This document shows positions 17,604-26,131 of a stretch of DNA of 64,000 bases, piece after piece. Where the stretch lies: contig OZ251457.1 of assembly GCA_965242565.1 (NCBI GenBank), positions 1,860,001 to 1,924,000 on the forward strand. The letters run 5' to 3'. Positions within the stretch are counted from its first letter, which is position 1, and each line of letters starts with the position of its first letter. Position numbers and translations under genes: made by a program. The notes under the pieces are model-generated. The model was not told the origin of the DNA. It made no database searches and saw only the letters and a list, made by a program, of their open reading frames with translations. The stretch is from CATQGW01 sp965242565 (GTDB lineage: Bacteria > Chloroflexota > Dehalococcoidia > Bin125).

Positions 17604-18434
17604 CTATGAGGCGCTCCCCTCGCGCGGCTCGCTCGCGGCTGCCGCCGCAGCGCCTTCGTCGTTCTCATCGCCGTCTTCGTCTTCGCCGCCGCCGCGGCCG
17701 AGGAAGAGGCGGCCCACATCGCCGCTGCTCAGCATCTCCTCAGCCGGCGCGTCGAGCGCTTTCTCGCCGTTGACCATCACCACCCCGCGATCGGACCAAC
17801 GCAGCGCCTCGGTCGCGTTCTGCTCGACCAGCAGCACACCCACCCCGCCCTCGTGGACATTGGCGACCAGCTCGAAGATCTCGACCCGCGCCGCCGGCGA
17901 GAGGCTGGCGGTGGGTTCGTCGAGACAGAGCAGCTGCGGATCCAGCATCAGCGCGCGGGCGATCGCCAGCATCTGCCGCTGCCCGCCGGAGAGCCGACTG
18001 GCGCGCTCGCGCGGGCGCTCGCGCAGCGCGGGGAACATCTCCAGCACCTGATCGATCCGCTGCTCCAGATCGCCGTGTCGCCGGTAGCCGCCCATCTCCA
18101 GGTTCTCGCGGATCGAGAGCGAGGCGAACACGTTCTCGCGCTGCGGCACGTAACCCGCGCCGGCCGCCACCATCCGCGGCGCGTCCAGATCGCTCACGTC
18201 CTCGCCGCCCAGGTAGCGCTCGCCCTCGATGTAGGGCAGCGCGCCCATCAACCCCTTGATCAGCGTCGACTTGCCCGCGCCGTTGGGCCCGATGATCGTG
18301 ACGATCTCGTCGGCGCGCATCTCCAGATCGACATCGTGGATGATGTCGATCCCGGAGACGTAGCCGGCGGTCAGGCCGCGAATCCGCACCAGCGCCGCCG
18401 CGCCGTTCGGGATCTGCTCGTTCAGCTCACTCAT
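17604..18434 (-). CDS. livF: Branched-chain amino acid-type ABC ATPase LivF
   Basis: ABC ATPase of 276 aa. It has GPNGAGKST, the LivF-type LPYIEGERYLGGEDVS region, LSGGQRQMLAIARALM, LLCLDEPTASLSP and VEQNATEAL. The C-terminus carries an unusual acidic, then Ala-rich extension after FLGRGGG. The start overlaps the livG end by eight bases. Confidence 0.93.
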   Translation of the reverse strand: MSELNEQIPNGAAALVRIRGLTAGYVSGIDIIHDVDLEMRADEIVTIIGPNGAGKSTLIKGLMGALPYIEGERYLGGEDVSDLDAPRMVAAGAGYVPQRENVFASLSIRENLEMGGYRRHGDLEQRIDQVLEMFPALRERPRERASRLSGGQRQMLAIARALMLDPQLLCLDEPTASLSPAARVEIFELVANVHEGGVGVLLVEQNATEALRWSDRGVVMVNGEKALDAPAEEMLSSGDVGRLFLGRGGGEDEDGDENDEGAAAAAASEPREGSAS

Positions 18435-19200
18435 GATGCGCGCCCCGCAGATAGGCGACCTCGACCTCGGGATTGGCGAGCACATCGTCGGCTGCGCCCA
18501 CATCGAGCACCTTGCCCTGCGCCATCACCACCACCGGATGACAGAGGTCGCGCACCAGCTCGAGATTGTGCTCGATGATCAGGAAGGTGATGCCGAATTC
18601 CTCGCGGAAGCGGCGGATGTCGTCGCTGATCCGCACCAATAGCGACGGATTGACGCCCGCCGCCGGCTCGTCGAGCAGGATCATCTGCGGATGCGTCATC
18701 AGCGCGCGCCCCAGCTCGAGCAGCTTGCGCTGTCCGCCGGAGAGCGTGCCGGCCTGCGCGTAGGCCATCCGCTCCAGCGCCACCAGCTCCAGCACCTCGT
18801 GCGCCCGCTCCTCCAGCGCCTGCTCCTCGCTCCGCACCCGCCAGGGCGTCAGCCAGTTGCGCCAGAGCTGCTCGCCGTGCTGATCCGACTCGGCCAGCAT
18901 CACGTTCTCCAGCACCGTCATCGTCTCCAGCTCCTGCGGGATCTGGAAGGTGCGCACCAGGCCGCGGCGGAAGACGCGGTGCGGCGCCATGCCGGTGATC
19001 TCCTCGCCGGCAAACCGCACCCGCCCGCCGCTCGGCCGCAGGAAGCCCGCCAGACAGTTGAAACAGGTCGTCTTGCCCGCGCCGTTGGGACCGATCAGCC
19101 CCGCGATCACGCCCCGCTCGATCGCGAAACTCGCGCCGTCCACAGCGCGCAGACCGCCGAAATGGCGGGCCAGGTCCTCAACTTCCAGCAGCGCCGACAT
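18427..19200 (-). CDS. livG: Branched-chain amino acid-type ABC ATPase LivG
   Basis: ABC ATPase of 257 aa, first gene of the liv permease operon. Motifs are GPNGAGKTTCFNCLAGFLRP, RGLVRTFQIPQELETMTVLENV (LivG-specific), LSGGQRKLLELGRALM, ILLDEPAAGVNP and LIIEHNLELV. The ATG at 19200 gives a normal LivG N-terminus. It lies 16 bp downstream of the HIT gene on the same strand. Confidence 0.94.
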   Translation of the reverse strand: MSALLEVEDLARHFGGLRAVDGASFAIERGVIAGLIGPNGAGKTTCFNCLAGFLRPSGGRVRFAGEEITGMAPHRVFRRGLVRTFQIPQELETMTVLENVMLAESDQHGEQLWRNWLTPWRVRSEEQALEERAHEVLELVALERMAYAQAGTLSGGQRKLLELGRALMTHPQMILLDEPAAGVNPSLLVRISDDIRRFREEFGITFLIIEHNLELVRDLCHPVVVMAQGKVLDVGAADDVLANPEVEVAYLRGAHHE

Positions 19201-19216
19201 CGCGCCGACCGCCCGC

Positions 19217-19597
19217 TCAGCCCGGCGGCCAGGACAGCGCGCGACCGCCCAGCACATGCAGGTGCAGGTGATCGACCGTCTGCCCTGCGTCGGCCCCGAC
19301 GTTGACCACCACCCGCCAGCCGCTCTCGACGATCCCCTCGCGCTGCGCCACCACCTCCGCCGCCTGCAACAAATGCCCCAGCAACGCCGGATCTGCCTCG
19401 CCCGCCTCGTTCAGCCCCGCAATGCCCTCGCGCGGAATCACCAGCACATGCGTGGGCGCCTGCGGATTCAGATCGCGGAAGGCGACGCAGAGCTCGTCCT
19501 CGTAGACCAGGTCGGCGGGAATTTCGCCGCGCACGATCGCCCCGAACACCGTCTCCGACGATCGCTCGCGCCGTTCCTGCGCTCCGGGGTCCGACAT
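19217..19597 (-). CDS. HIT family (histidine triad) nucleotide hydrolase
   Basis: 126-aa HINT-like protein. The triad motif is HLHLHVLGG near the C-terminus, preceded by VVNVGADAGQTVDHL. The N-terminal part has SSETVFGAIVRGEIPADLVYEDE and HVLVIPREGI. Such enzymes cleave nucleoside phosphoramidates and aminoacyl adenylates. It sits just upstream of livG, in the same direction, and diverges from the phosphoglycerate mutase gene. Confidence 0.93.
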   Translation of the reverse strand: MSDPGAQERRERSSETVFGAIVRGEIPADLVYEDELCVAFRDLNPQAPTHVLVIPREGIAGLNEAGEADPALLGHLLQAAEVVAQREGIVESGWRVVVNVGADAGQTVDHLHLHVLGGRALSWPPG

Positions 19598-19704
19598 CCC
19601 GCATACCCTCCCCAGCCGTGACCAGCCGTGTCCGGCGCCGACCGCTACGCGCCTACGCTAGCAGCGCGGCTGACGCCTACCCAACAGGCGGATACCCTGC
19701 CCCC

Positions 19705-19752
19705 ATGCCTGCCCCCATGCCTGCCTCCATGCCTGCCTCCATGAGCGCCCCC
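19705..19752 (+). repeat. 12-bp tandem repeat carrying four in-frame ATGs
   Basis: Units ATGCCTGCCYCC start at 19705, 19717 and 19729, and a fourth ATG is at 19741. All are in frame with the mutase, giving up to three MPAP/MPAS repeats in front of MSAPADPN. Confidence 0.85.
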
Positions 19753-20505
19753 GCCGACCCCAACCTGGTGCTGATCCGCCACGGCCAGAGCGACTGGAAC
19801 CGCCAAAACCGCTTCACCGGCTGGGTCGATGTCGACCTCAGCGACGCGGGCGTCGAAGAAGCGCGCGAAGCCGGCCGCCGGCTCGCCGCCGCCGACATCC
19901 GCTTCGACCGCGCCTGGACCTCCGTGCTCAAGCGCGCCATCCACACCCTCTGGCTCGTGCTCGACGAACTCGACGCCGCCTGGCTGCCCGTCGAGCGCCG
20001 CTGGCGGCTCAACGAGCGCCACTACGGCGCGCTGCAGGGCCTCAACAAAGCCGAAACCGCCGCGCGGCACGGCGAGCGCCAGGTCCACATCTGGCGCCGG
20101 TCCTACGACATCCCGCCGCCCCCGCTCGACCGCGACGACCCCGCGCACCCCCGCTTCGACCCCCGCTACGCCGAAGCCGCCGCGCTCCAACTCGCGCCCG
20201 ACGCCGAATCCCTGCGCGATACCCTCGAGCGCGTCCTGCCCTGCTGGGAAGACGAGCTCGCCCCCGCCCTGCGCAACGGCGAGCGCCTGCTGATCGCCGC
20301 CCACGGCAACAGCCTGCGCGCCCTCATCAAGCACCTCGAAGCCATCGGCGACGACGCCATCAGCCAACTCAACATCCCCACCGGCATCCCCCTCGCCTAC
20401 GACCTGGACGCGCAACTCAACGTCCGCGCCCACGGCTACCTGGCCGACGAAAACCAACTAGCCGCCGCCACCGCCCACATCGCCGCCCAGTCCCGCCCCC
20501 CCTAG
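19741..20505 (+). CDS. gpmA: 2,3-bisphosphoglycerate-dependent phosphoglycerate mutase
   Basis: Glycolytic enzyme that interconverts 3- and 2-phosphoglycerate. 254 aa if started at 19741, close to the usual 250. It has the phospho-His motif LVLIRHGQSDWN, then RFTGWVDVDLS, TSVLKRAIHTLW, RRWRLNERHYGALQGLNKAE and the second catalytic His in LIAAHGNSLRALIKHL. Three further in-frame ATGs at 12-base spacing lie upstream, so the N-terminus is uncertain by up to 12 residues. Family assignment to the cofactor-dependent type is clear from length and the GALQGLNK loop. Confidence 0.92.
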   Translation: MSAPADPNLVLIRHGQSDWNRQNRFTGWVDVDLSDAGVEEAREAGRRLAAADIRFDRAWTSVLKRAIHTLWLVLDELDAAWLPVERRWRLNERHYGALQGLNKAETAARHGERQVHIWRRSYDIPPPPLDRDDPAHPRFDPRYAEAAALQLAPDAESLRDTLERVLPCWEDELAPALRNGERLLIAAHGNSLRALIKHLEAIGDDAISQLNIPTGIPLAYDLDAQLNVRAHGYLADENQLAAATAHIAAQSRPP

Positions 20506-20596
20506 CCCCTCGGTGCCTCCCCGCTCTCTTTCCCGTCGCTCTAGCGACGGCTCTCTCCATTGGAGCGGGGAGAATGCAGCCGAGGAAGATCGCCCC

Positions 20597-22849
20597 CTAC
20601 TGCGAGCCGGTGATTGGGCTCCATGCGGAAGCGCCACCGCTGTTTCTGGCTCGCACGTAGAGCGTGTACGGCGACGGCGGGTAGCCGGTGAATGTCGCAC
20701 TTGTGCGACTCGACGACAGTGTCGCTATCGGGCCGCCGTGATACTTCACCTCGTAGCTGGTCGCGCCGGTGACTCGATCCCATCGCAGTGTTATCTGCAA
20801 GCGCGCCGCCGTTATGGTCAGGTTGGTGGGTGCAACTGGCGCCGTGAGTGCATCGAGCGGTACCCACACGCTGGGCGCACCACTGCTGTCCTGTGCGCGC
20901 ACGTAGAGCGTGTACGCGGTGTTGGCGGTCAGGTTAGGGAAGGTGTGGCTGGTACCGGTGACGGCCGTCGGCGTTTCACTGCCGGGGCTGCGCTTGACTT
21001 CGTAGCCGGTGGCACCGGTCACGGCTGTCCAGCTGAGCGTGATGCTGGTGCTGGTCGCCGTCGCTTTCAGATCGCTCGGCTCAGCCCGGGCGGTCTTGGC
21101 GCTGAGCGGCGTCCAGGCGGAGTCTCCGCCGCTGTTCTTGGCGCGCACGTAGAGCGTGTACGCGGTGTCGGCGGTCAGGTTGGGGAAGGTGTGGCTGGTA
21201 TCGGTGACGGCCGTCGGCGTTTCACTGCCGGGGCTGCGCTTGACTTCGTAGCCGGTGGCGCCGGTCACGGCTGTCCAGCTGAGCGTGATGCTGGTGCTGG
21301 TCGGAGTTCCGTCGTCCAAGTCGCTCGGCGCGGCCGGGACGGTTGTTGCGGTTGTTGGGCTCCAGGCGGAAGGGCGGCTGCCGGTCTTGGCGCGCACGTA
21401 GAGCGTGTACGTCGTGCCTGCGGCCAGACTGCTGAACGTGTGGCCGTTGATTGAGGCTGCCGCCGTTGCGGTGCCACCCGCGTTGAGCTTGACTTCGTAA
21501 ACGGTCGTGTCAGACGGGCGGGCGGCGGTCCAGCTGAGCTTCAGACTGGCAGTGCTCGCCGTCGCCTCCAGGCCGGTCGGCGCGGGCGGCGGCGCCGTTC
21601 CCAGCGTGGTTCTCGAGACCCAGTCGGACGCTCCCCAGCGGTTGACGGCGCGCACGTAGTACGTGTATTCTACACCTCGAATCAGGTTTCGGAAGGAGTG
21701 CCACCCGTAAATGGCGTCACCTCCCGGAGCGGTTTTGACCGCGCCGTCCGGGCCGAGCTTGACTTCGTAGCCGGTCGCACCTGTCGCGTTCGTCCAATTC
21801 AGCTCGACGTGGGATGGGCTTAAGCGCGACAGCCCGAAGAGTTGCGGCGCAACATACGGCGGCAGAGGCGCCGTCGTCGGACTGAGCGACGCCCACTCGG
21901 AGACACCGCCGCTGTTCTTGGCGCGCACGTAGAGCGTGTACGGGGTGTTGGCGGTCAGGTTGGGGAAGGTGTGGTTGTTGGGGAAGGTCTGGCTGGTGCC
22001 GGAGGACACGGCGGTCTCGATCCCGCTCTCGCCCTGCTTGACGTCGTAGCCGGTCGCGCCGGTGACGGCGTCCCAGCTGAGGGTGATGGTCGTACTGGTC
22101 GCCGCCGCGCCCAGCCCGCTCGGCTGCGCCGGCAGCGCAGCCGTAGTGAAGGATTGCGTGACTCTGGTCGAGATGCCACCGTGACCGATCGCCTCGAGCC
22201 AGATCGAGTAAGTCCGGCCGGCTGCCAGACAGCTGAAGGCGTAGCTTCGCGCAGTGCCGGCGAGATAGACCCGCTCCGGACCCGAGCGCCCGATGCGATA
22301 GCCGGTCGCGCCGGCGACGCCGCTCCAGTTGACTGTGACCGAAGAAGCGGTCAAACCGCTGGTTGTCACGTTGGTCGGCGCGGATGTCCGCGGCACGCCG
22401 GGGCGCGCCGGCATCGTCACTTGCGCGCCCGCGCTGGGACCGGCGACGCCGTCCGCCGTCCTGGCCCAGACGCTCAGATTGTAGGTTTGATGGGGGTTCA
22501 ACCCCGTGAAGGTGTAGCTGGTGTCGGTGACGTAGGCAACGCTGCCGTCGGTGCGCCAGACGCCGTAGCTGGCCGCGCCGCTGATCGCGTTCCAAGTGAG
22601 GGTGGCGCTGGCCTCCGTAGCGGTGACGATGGTGGTTGCGCTCACCCCGGTCGGTGGAGCCGGGGCATTCGTCTGCGTCGGTGTTGATTGCGCGAAGGCT
22701 GTCGCCGCGCTGCCAATCGCTAGCGCTGCTGCAAGGACAAGGAGCAGCGCCAGGACTAGGGTTTTACCCCCCCCCCCCTCCGAGTTTGGCGAATGCGTTC
22801 GCGAACATGCTGCCCTCCAGCCCCAGAAATGATGCGCAACTGCGCGCAT
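20597..22849 (-). CDS. Secreted protein with eight fibronectin type III domains, start interrupted by a G tract
   Basis: The open frame is 750 aa. After the tract comes a signal peptide (KTLVLALLLVLAAALAIG, ending near TAFAQ). About eight FN3 domains of 85-90 aa follow, with core motifs such as ITLSWTAVTGATGYEVK and AYTLYVRAKNSGG. Domains six and seven are nearly identical in DNA. No anchor is seen at the C-terminus. The frame as sequenced opens at an ATG at 22849 with a weak ribosome site. A better ATG at 22808 (GGAGGGCAGC before it) reads MFANAFAKL, then glycines, and hits TAA right after the 12-G tract. With 11 or 14 G it would enter the signal peptide frame. Likely a phase-variable surface or adhesive protein. 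Confidence 0.82.
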   Translation of the reverse strand: MRAVAHHFWGWRAACSRTHSPNSEGGGGKTLVLALLLVLAAALAIGSAATAFAQSTPTQTNAPAPPTGVSATTIVTATEASATLTWNAISGAASYGVWRTDGSVAYVTDTSYTFTGLNPHQTYNLSVWARTADGVAGPSAGAQVTMPARPGVPRTSAPTNVTTSGLTASSVTVNWSGVAGATGYRIGRSGPERVYLAGTARSYAFSCLAAGRTYSIWLEAIGHGGISTRVTQSFTTAALPAQPSGLGAAATSTTITLSWDAVTGATGYDVKQGESGIETAVSSGTSQTFPNNHTFPNLTANTPYTLYVRAKNSGGVSEWASLSPTTAPLPPYVAPQLFGLSRLSPSHVELNWTNATGATGYEVKLGPDGAVKTAPGGDAIYGWHSFRNLIRGVEYTYYVRAVNRWGASDWVSRTTLGTAPPPAPTGLEATASTASLKLSWTAARPSDTTVYEVKLNAGGTATAAASINGHTFSSLAAGTTYTLYVRAKTGSRPSAWSPTTATTVPAAPSDLDDGTPTSTSITLSWTAVTGATGYEVKRSPGSETPTAVTDTSHTFPNLTADTAYTLYVRAKNSGGDSAWTPLSAKTARAEPSDLKATATSTSITLSWTAVTGATGYEVKRSPGSETPTAVTGTSHTFPNLTANTAYTLYVRAQDSSGAPSVWVPLDALTAPVAPTNLTITAARLQITLRWDRVTGATSYEVKYHGGPIATLSSSRTSATFTGYPPSPYTLYVRARNSGGASAWSPITGSQ
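22767..22778 (-). repeat. 12-bp homopolymer (G on coding strand) in the FN3 gene start
   Basis: Uninterrupted run of 12 C on the plus strand, lying between the start codons and the signal peptide of the FN3 protein. On the coding strand it is followed by TAAAAC, so tract length decides the reading frame. Confidence 0.9.
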
Positions 22850-22871
22850 CTGCTTGCGGGTGCGTTGCGAC

Positions 22872-22901
22872 AGGTTACACGCTCGCCCCGAGGTGGGTCA
22901 A
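22872..22901 (-). promoter_or_regulatory. Candidate sigma70-type promoter of the FN3 gene
   Basis: TTGACC-N18-TAACCT on the minus strand, 23 bp upstream of the ATG at 22849 and 64 bp upstream of the ATG at 22808. The -35 box is good and the -10 box fair. Confidence 0.4.
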
Positions 22902-23114
22902 CCGAACTTGTGTCACCATGCGGTGGACGATTTCGTGGGCGGGTTCGACGCCCATTGGACAGGGCCATTGGACAAGGGCGACGCAAGGAGTGCCCTTGGG
23001 GTTCTCCGATCGAGTGAGACGCGACGGAAGAAGCGGTGTCCCCACTGCCACTTGCAGCAAGCGGGGCGGCTGCTAGTCTGCGACAGAGCACAGGCGAAAG
23101 CACAGGGGGATTCG

Positions 23115-23867
23115 ATGAACGCGAACAAGACTTTGCGGGGGAGAGGGACAGTGGCTTCGCTCTGTAAAGCGCTCAGCGCCGCCCTGATTGGCGCTGCCAT
23201 CGCCCTGCTCGCCCTCTCCAGCGCCGGCGCCGAATATCGCCTGGCCCTCCACCCCGCCACCGGCGAGTGCGTCTACCTCAACACCGCCGGCGCGTTCAAC
23301 GCCGCCGGCGAGCAGGTCTACACGCCCGCCCAGGCGCGCGACGCCGAGACCTGCGCGCTGCCCGCCCCGCCGCCCGCCGCTGCCGACAGCGCCGCCGACC
23401 TCGCCGCCGACCGCGAAGGCCTGGTCGGCGTCGCGCGGGTCGTCGGCAGCACCACGGCGACGACCGCGCTGACGGCGCACGGCAAGGCGCTGCAAGACGC
23501 CGAGCAGGCGATAGCCGACGCCCAAAACACGCTGACCGGAGCGCAGGCGACGCTGGACGGCCTACCGCCCAGCTCCCCCTTTCGGGCTGGGCTCATGGTA
23601 GTGGTCAATGCCGCGCGCCAGGCCGTCGCGGATGCGGAGACGATCTACGCGAATCTGAGCGCCTCCGATGAACCGCGCACCCGCACAACCGTCACGCGGC
23701 GCACCACCCAGTACGTGGAAATCGACTCCGACGGCGACGGCGTCTGGGAAACCCACAACTGCGCCGGCCGCGAGGTCGGCGGCCGAACCCTGCGCGTGGG
23801 CACCGACGACGACGGCAACGACCTGCCGTATGCGGACGAGCTCCGCCGAGTCTGCGGCGTCGGATAA
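23115..23867 (+). CDS. Secreted protein with calcium-binding-like DSDGDG motif
   Basis: 250 aa. The ATG at 23115 is preceded by AGGGGGA and begins a signal peptide (ALIGAAIALLALSSAGAEY). The mature part has HPATGECVYLNTAGAF, an Ala-rich region likely to form a helix or coiled coil (about residues 80-170), and a C-terminal EIDSDGDGVWETHNC followed by GTDDDGNDLPYADE, which resemble Asp-rich calcium loops of thrombospondin-3/EF-hand type. Four cysteines are seen in the mature region. Divergent from the FN3 gene and followed 69 bp later by another secreted protein. Function unknown. Confidence 0.75.
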   Translation: MNANKTLRGRGTVASLCKALSAALIGAAIALLALSSAGAEYRLALHPATGECVYLNTAGAFNAAGEQVYTPAQARDAETCALPAPPPAAADSAADLAADREGLVGVARVVGSTTATTALTAHGKALQDAEQAIADAQNTLTGAQATLDGLPPSSPFRAGLMVVVNAARQAVADAETIYANLSASDEPRTRTTVTRRTTQYVEIDSDGDGVWETHNCAGREVGGRTLRVGTDDDGNDLPYADELRRVCGVG

Positions 23868-23936
23868 CCCGATCGTTTGCCCACCGCTGCGCGAGTGCCT
23901 GTCCCCCCCGCGCACCTTCGAGAGGAACAACCCCTG

Positions 23937-26075
23937 ATGAACACTGTACGCATGAACGCTCTACAGCTGCGCGCCCCCCGCCGCTTGGCCGCGCTGCTCG
24001 CCCTCGCCGCCCTGCTGACCGCCGCCGCATTCCTCGCGCTCGGCGGCCTCGGCGGCGCCGCCCAGGCCGCCCTCAGCGCCGACCAGCGCAGCGCCCAACT
24101 CAACCTCAGCCTGATCGACGACTCCGACAACATCGTGCCGGCCGGCTCGACCATGAGAATCGCCGCGACGATCAGCTTCACGGTCGACGCGAGCGGGGAT
24201 GGCCATGGCCCCTTCGGTGAGCCGATCTACCTGCAGTCGGGCGGCCGCTTTCGGGTGACCGGCGGCCTGACGTGGGACGACTCCGAGCGCGCCGTGCTGT
24301 TCCTGAACGCGCGGGCGACCAGCGACGAGGACGCGAGCGATGCCGCCGACGACGGCAAGTTGGGCGATCCCCGTATCTGCACGACCCGCACCGAGGGGGG
24401 CACCACCACTTGGACTTGCACCCTCGCGATCCAACACGGCAGCACCCCGCTGGGTGATGACGTGGAACCTGGTACCGGCGGCATCCTGATTCCGGACGGC
24501 ACGCCGGACGGTCCGCTCACGATCTCCGCGACAGTGAAGATCGATGACGCGGCCGGCGACGGCTCCGACGCCGGCGCGGTCACGCTGACCGACAGCCTGA
24601 CGGTGACCGTGGGCAAGGTGGTCGAGGTGCAGACGGCGACGCTGGATTTCGCCCTGCAAACGCTGGGCGCCCTGGCCCTGAACGGCAACGCGGGCGACCC
24701 GTGGCCGAGCGTCGTGTCGACCGCCGCCGGCGAGACGCGCCTGCAGCTCAGCATGCTCAACGCGGGCGGCAAGGCCTCCGCCCGCAACAGCGTCGCGCAG
24801 CTGTCGCTCACTACCACGATCGGGCGGCTCAGCGTGCCCACATTGGGAGCAGACGCCTGCCAGACCGGCGACCGCCAGCGAGTCTGCCAGGTCGACGTCT
24901 CGCTGCTCAACTCGACCAATTCCGACCGAATCCTGATCCGCGTGGAGCCGCCGCTGGACCACAGCGCCCGCACGGCGATCGTGCGAGGAAATCTCTTGAC
25001 CACGGACGGCCGGTTGTTTGAACTCGGCCCGGTGCGGCTCCGCTTCACGGGTCCGGCGATCGCGCTCAACATCAGCGAGCCCGCCCATGACCTCCTGAAC
25101 TCGGAGCGGGCGGACGATGATCTCGACGAGCTGACCATTTCGGTCGGCGCGACCGACGCGCGGGGCGATCAGGTGGCTGTGCCGCGCGCCGATCGCGACG
25201 CGCCGTTCAACGCAACGCTGACGACTCCCGGCAACAGGTCGATCCCGACGCGCACCGTCACCCTGCAATATGAGGAGCGAGATCTGGCCGGGCTGCCGAG
25301 GAGTGGACAGGTACGCCAGTACACCTTCGAGACGATTCGCGTCGACTGGCCGCTGCTGCAGAGCGGAGCCGACGGATACCGGTTGGCTCGCGATTCCGAG
25401 GGCCGGCTGCAGGCGAAAGTGACAGTCCTCGCGGCAGCGGAACAACCGCTGGAGACCGGGACGTACACGCTCAAGCTGTCTGCCGGTGGCTTGGAGCAGA
25501 GCGTGAAGTTCGCCGTGGTGAGCAGGATCACCAGCGGGGTCGCAGCGATCGCAGTCGCGGCGGGCGCGGAAGAAATCGGCCTGGATGATCAGCTCACGCT
25601 GACCGCGACGCTGACCACCGCCGCAGGCAAACCGGTGCGCGACGGCACGTCGGTCACGTTCACCGAGCGCAGCTTCGGCACGAACACAGTGCTGGTGATG
25701 CTCTCGCCTGCGACCCAACGCACCAAGGACGGACAGGCGACGGTCACGCTGTGGGCGGTCGCCCCGGGCCGGGCCTGGGTCGAGGTCGAGTCCGGCGGGT
25801 TTAAGGGCGTGCAGGTGCTCGAAGTCGCGGCGGAACCGGCCATTGCGGATGTCGATCAGCTGTTGAGCACCAGACCCGCGTCATTCTCGGTCTGGCTGGG
25901 CGCGACCTCGGTTCGCGTGTCGGGTCTGCTCCCGCAGCTTGAGGGCGTCAACTCGGTCCGCATGTGGAATGGCGAAAACTGGCTGCTCTACGGCGTAGTC
26001 GGCGGCATCCAGCTCCCCGGCTCGCTCGACTTCGTCATCGGCCCCGGCGCCATCCTCTGGCTAGCCAGCGAATAA
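23937..26075 (+). CDS. Secreted protein with an Ig-like (Big_1-type) domain
   Basis: 712 aa from the ATG at 23937; a second ATG 15 bases on is possible. A signal peptide (LLALAALLTAAAFLALGGLG) ends near AAQAAL. Most of the protein is beta-rich without a family I recognise. Near residues 540-630 a bacterial Ig-like domain of invasin type is suggested by LTLTATLTTAAGKPVRDGTSVTF and KDGQATVTLWAVAPGRAWVEV. The C-terminal stretch SVRMWNGENWLLYGVV with IGPGAILWLASE looks like a recurrent tail of Chloroflexota surface proteins (from memory). It ends just before a hairpin with a poly-C loop. Confidence 0.75.
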   Translation: MNTVRMNALQLRAPRRLAALLALAALLTAAAFLALGGLGGAAQAALSADQRSAQLNLSLIDDSDNIVPAGSTMRIAATISFTVDASGDGHGPFGEPIYLQSGGRFRVTGGLTWDDSERAVLFLNARATSDEDASDAADDGKLGDPRICTTRTEGGTTTWTCTLAIQHGSTPLGDDVEPGTGGILIPDGTPDGPLTISATVKIDDAAGDGSDAGAVTLTDSLTVTVGKVVEVQTATLDFALQTLGALALNGNAGDPWPSVVSTAAGETRLQLSMLNAGGKASARNSVAQLSLTTTIGRLSVPTLGADACQTGDRQRVCQVDVSLLNSTNSDRILIRVEPPLDHSARTAIVRGNLLTTDGRLFELGPVRLRFTGPAIALNISEPAHDLLNSERADDDLDELTISVGATDARGDQVAVPRADRDAPFNATLTTPGNRSIPTRTVTLQYEERDLAGLPRSGQVRQYTFETIRVDWPLLQSGADGYRLARDSEGRLQAKVTVLAAAEQPLETGTYTLKLSAGGLEQSVKFAVVSRITSGVAAIAVAAGAEEIGLDDQLTLTATLTTAAGKPVRDGTSVTFTERSFGTNTVLVMLSPATQRTKDGQATVTLWAVAPGRAWVEVESGGFKGVQVLEVAAEPAIADVDQLLSTRPASFSVWLGATSVRVSGLLPQLEGVNSVRMWNGENWLLYGVVGGIQLPGSLDFVIGPGAILWLASE

Positions 26076-26089
26076 CCCGGCCCAGCGCG

Positions 26090-26126
26090 GGGGGGCGAGC
26101 GCCCCCCCCCCCCGCGCTCGCCCCCC
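26090..26126 (+). terminator. Hairpin with a 12-C loop downstream of the Ig-like protein gene
   Basis: Perfect 12-bp stem: GGGGGGCGAGCG (26090-26101) with CGCTCGCCCCCC (26115-26126). The loop is 12 C plus one G. It starts 15 bp after the stop codon, so it probably acts as a terminator. It is a fourth homopolymer tract, here outside coding sequence. Confidence 0.6.
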
Positions 26127-26131
26127 ACTTC

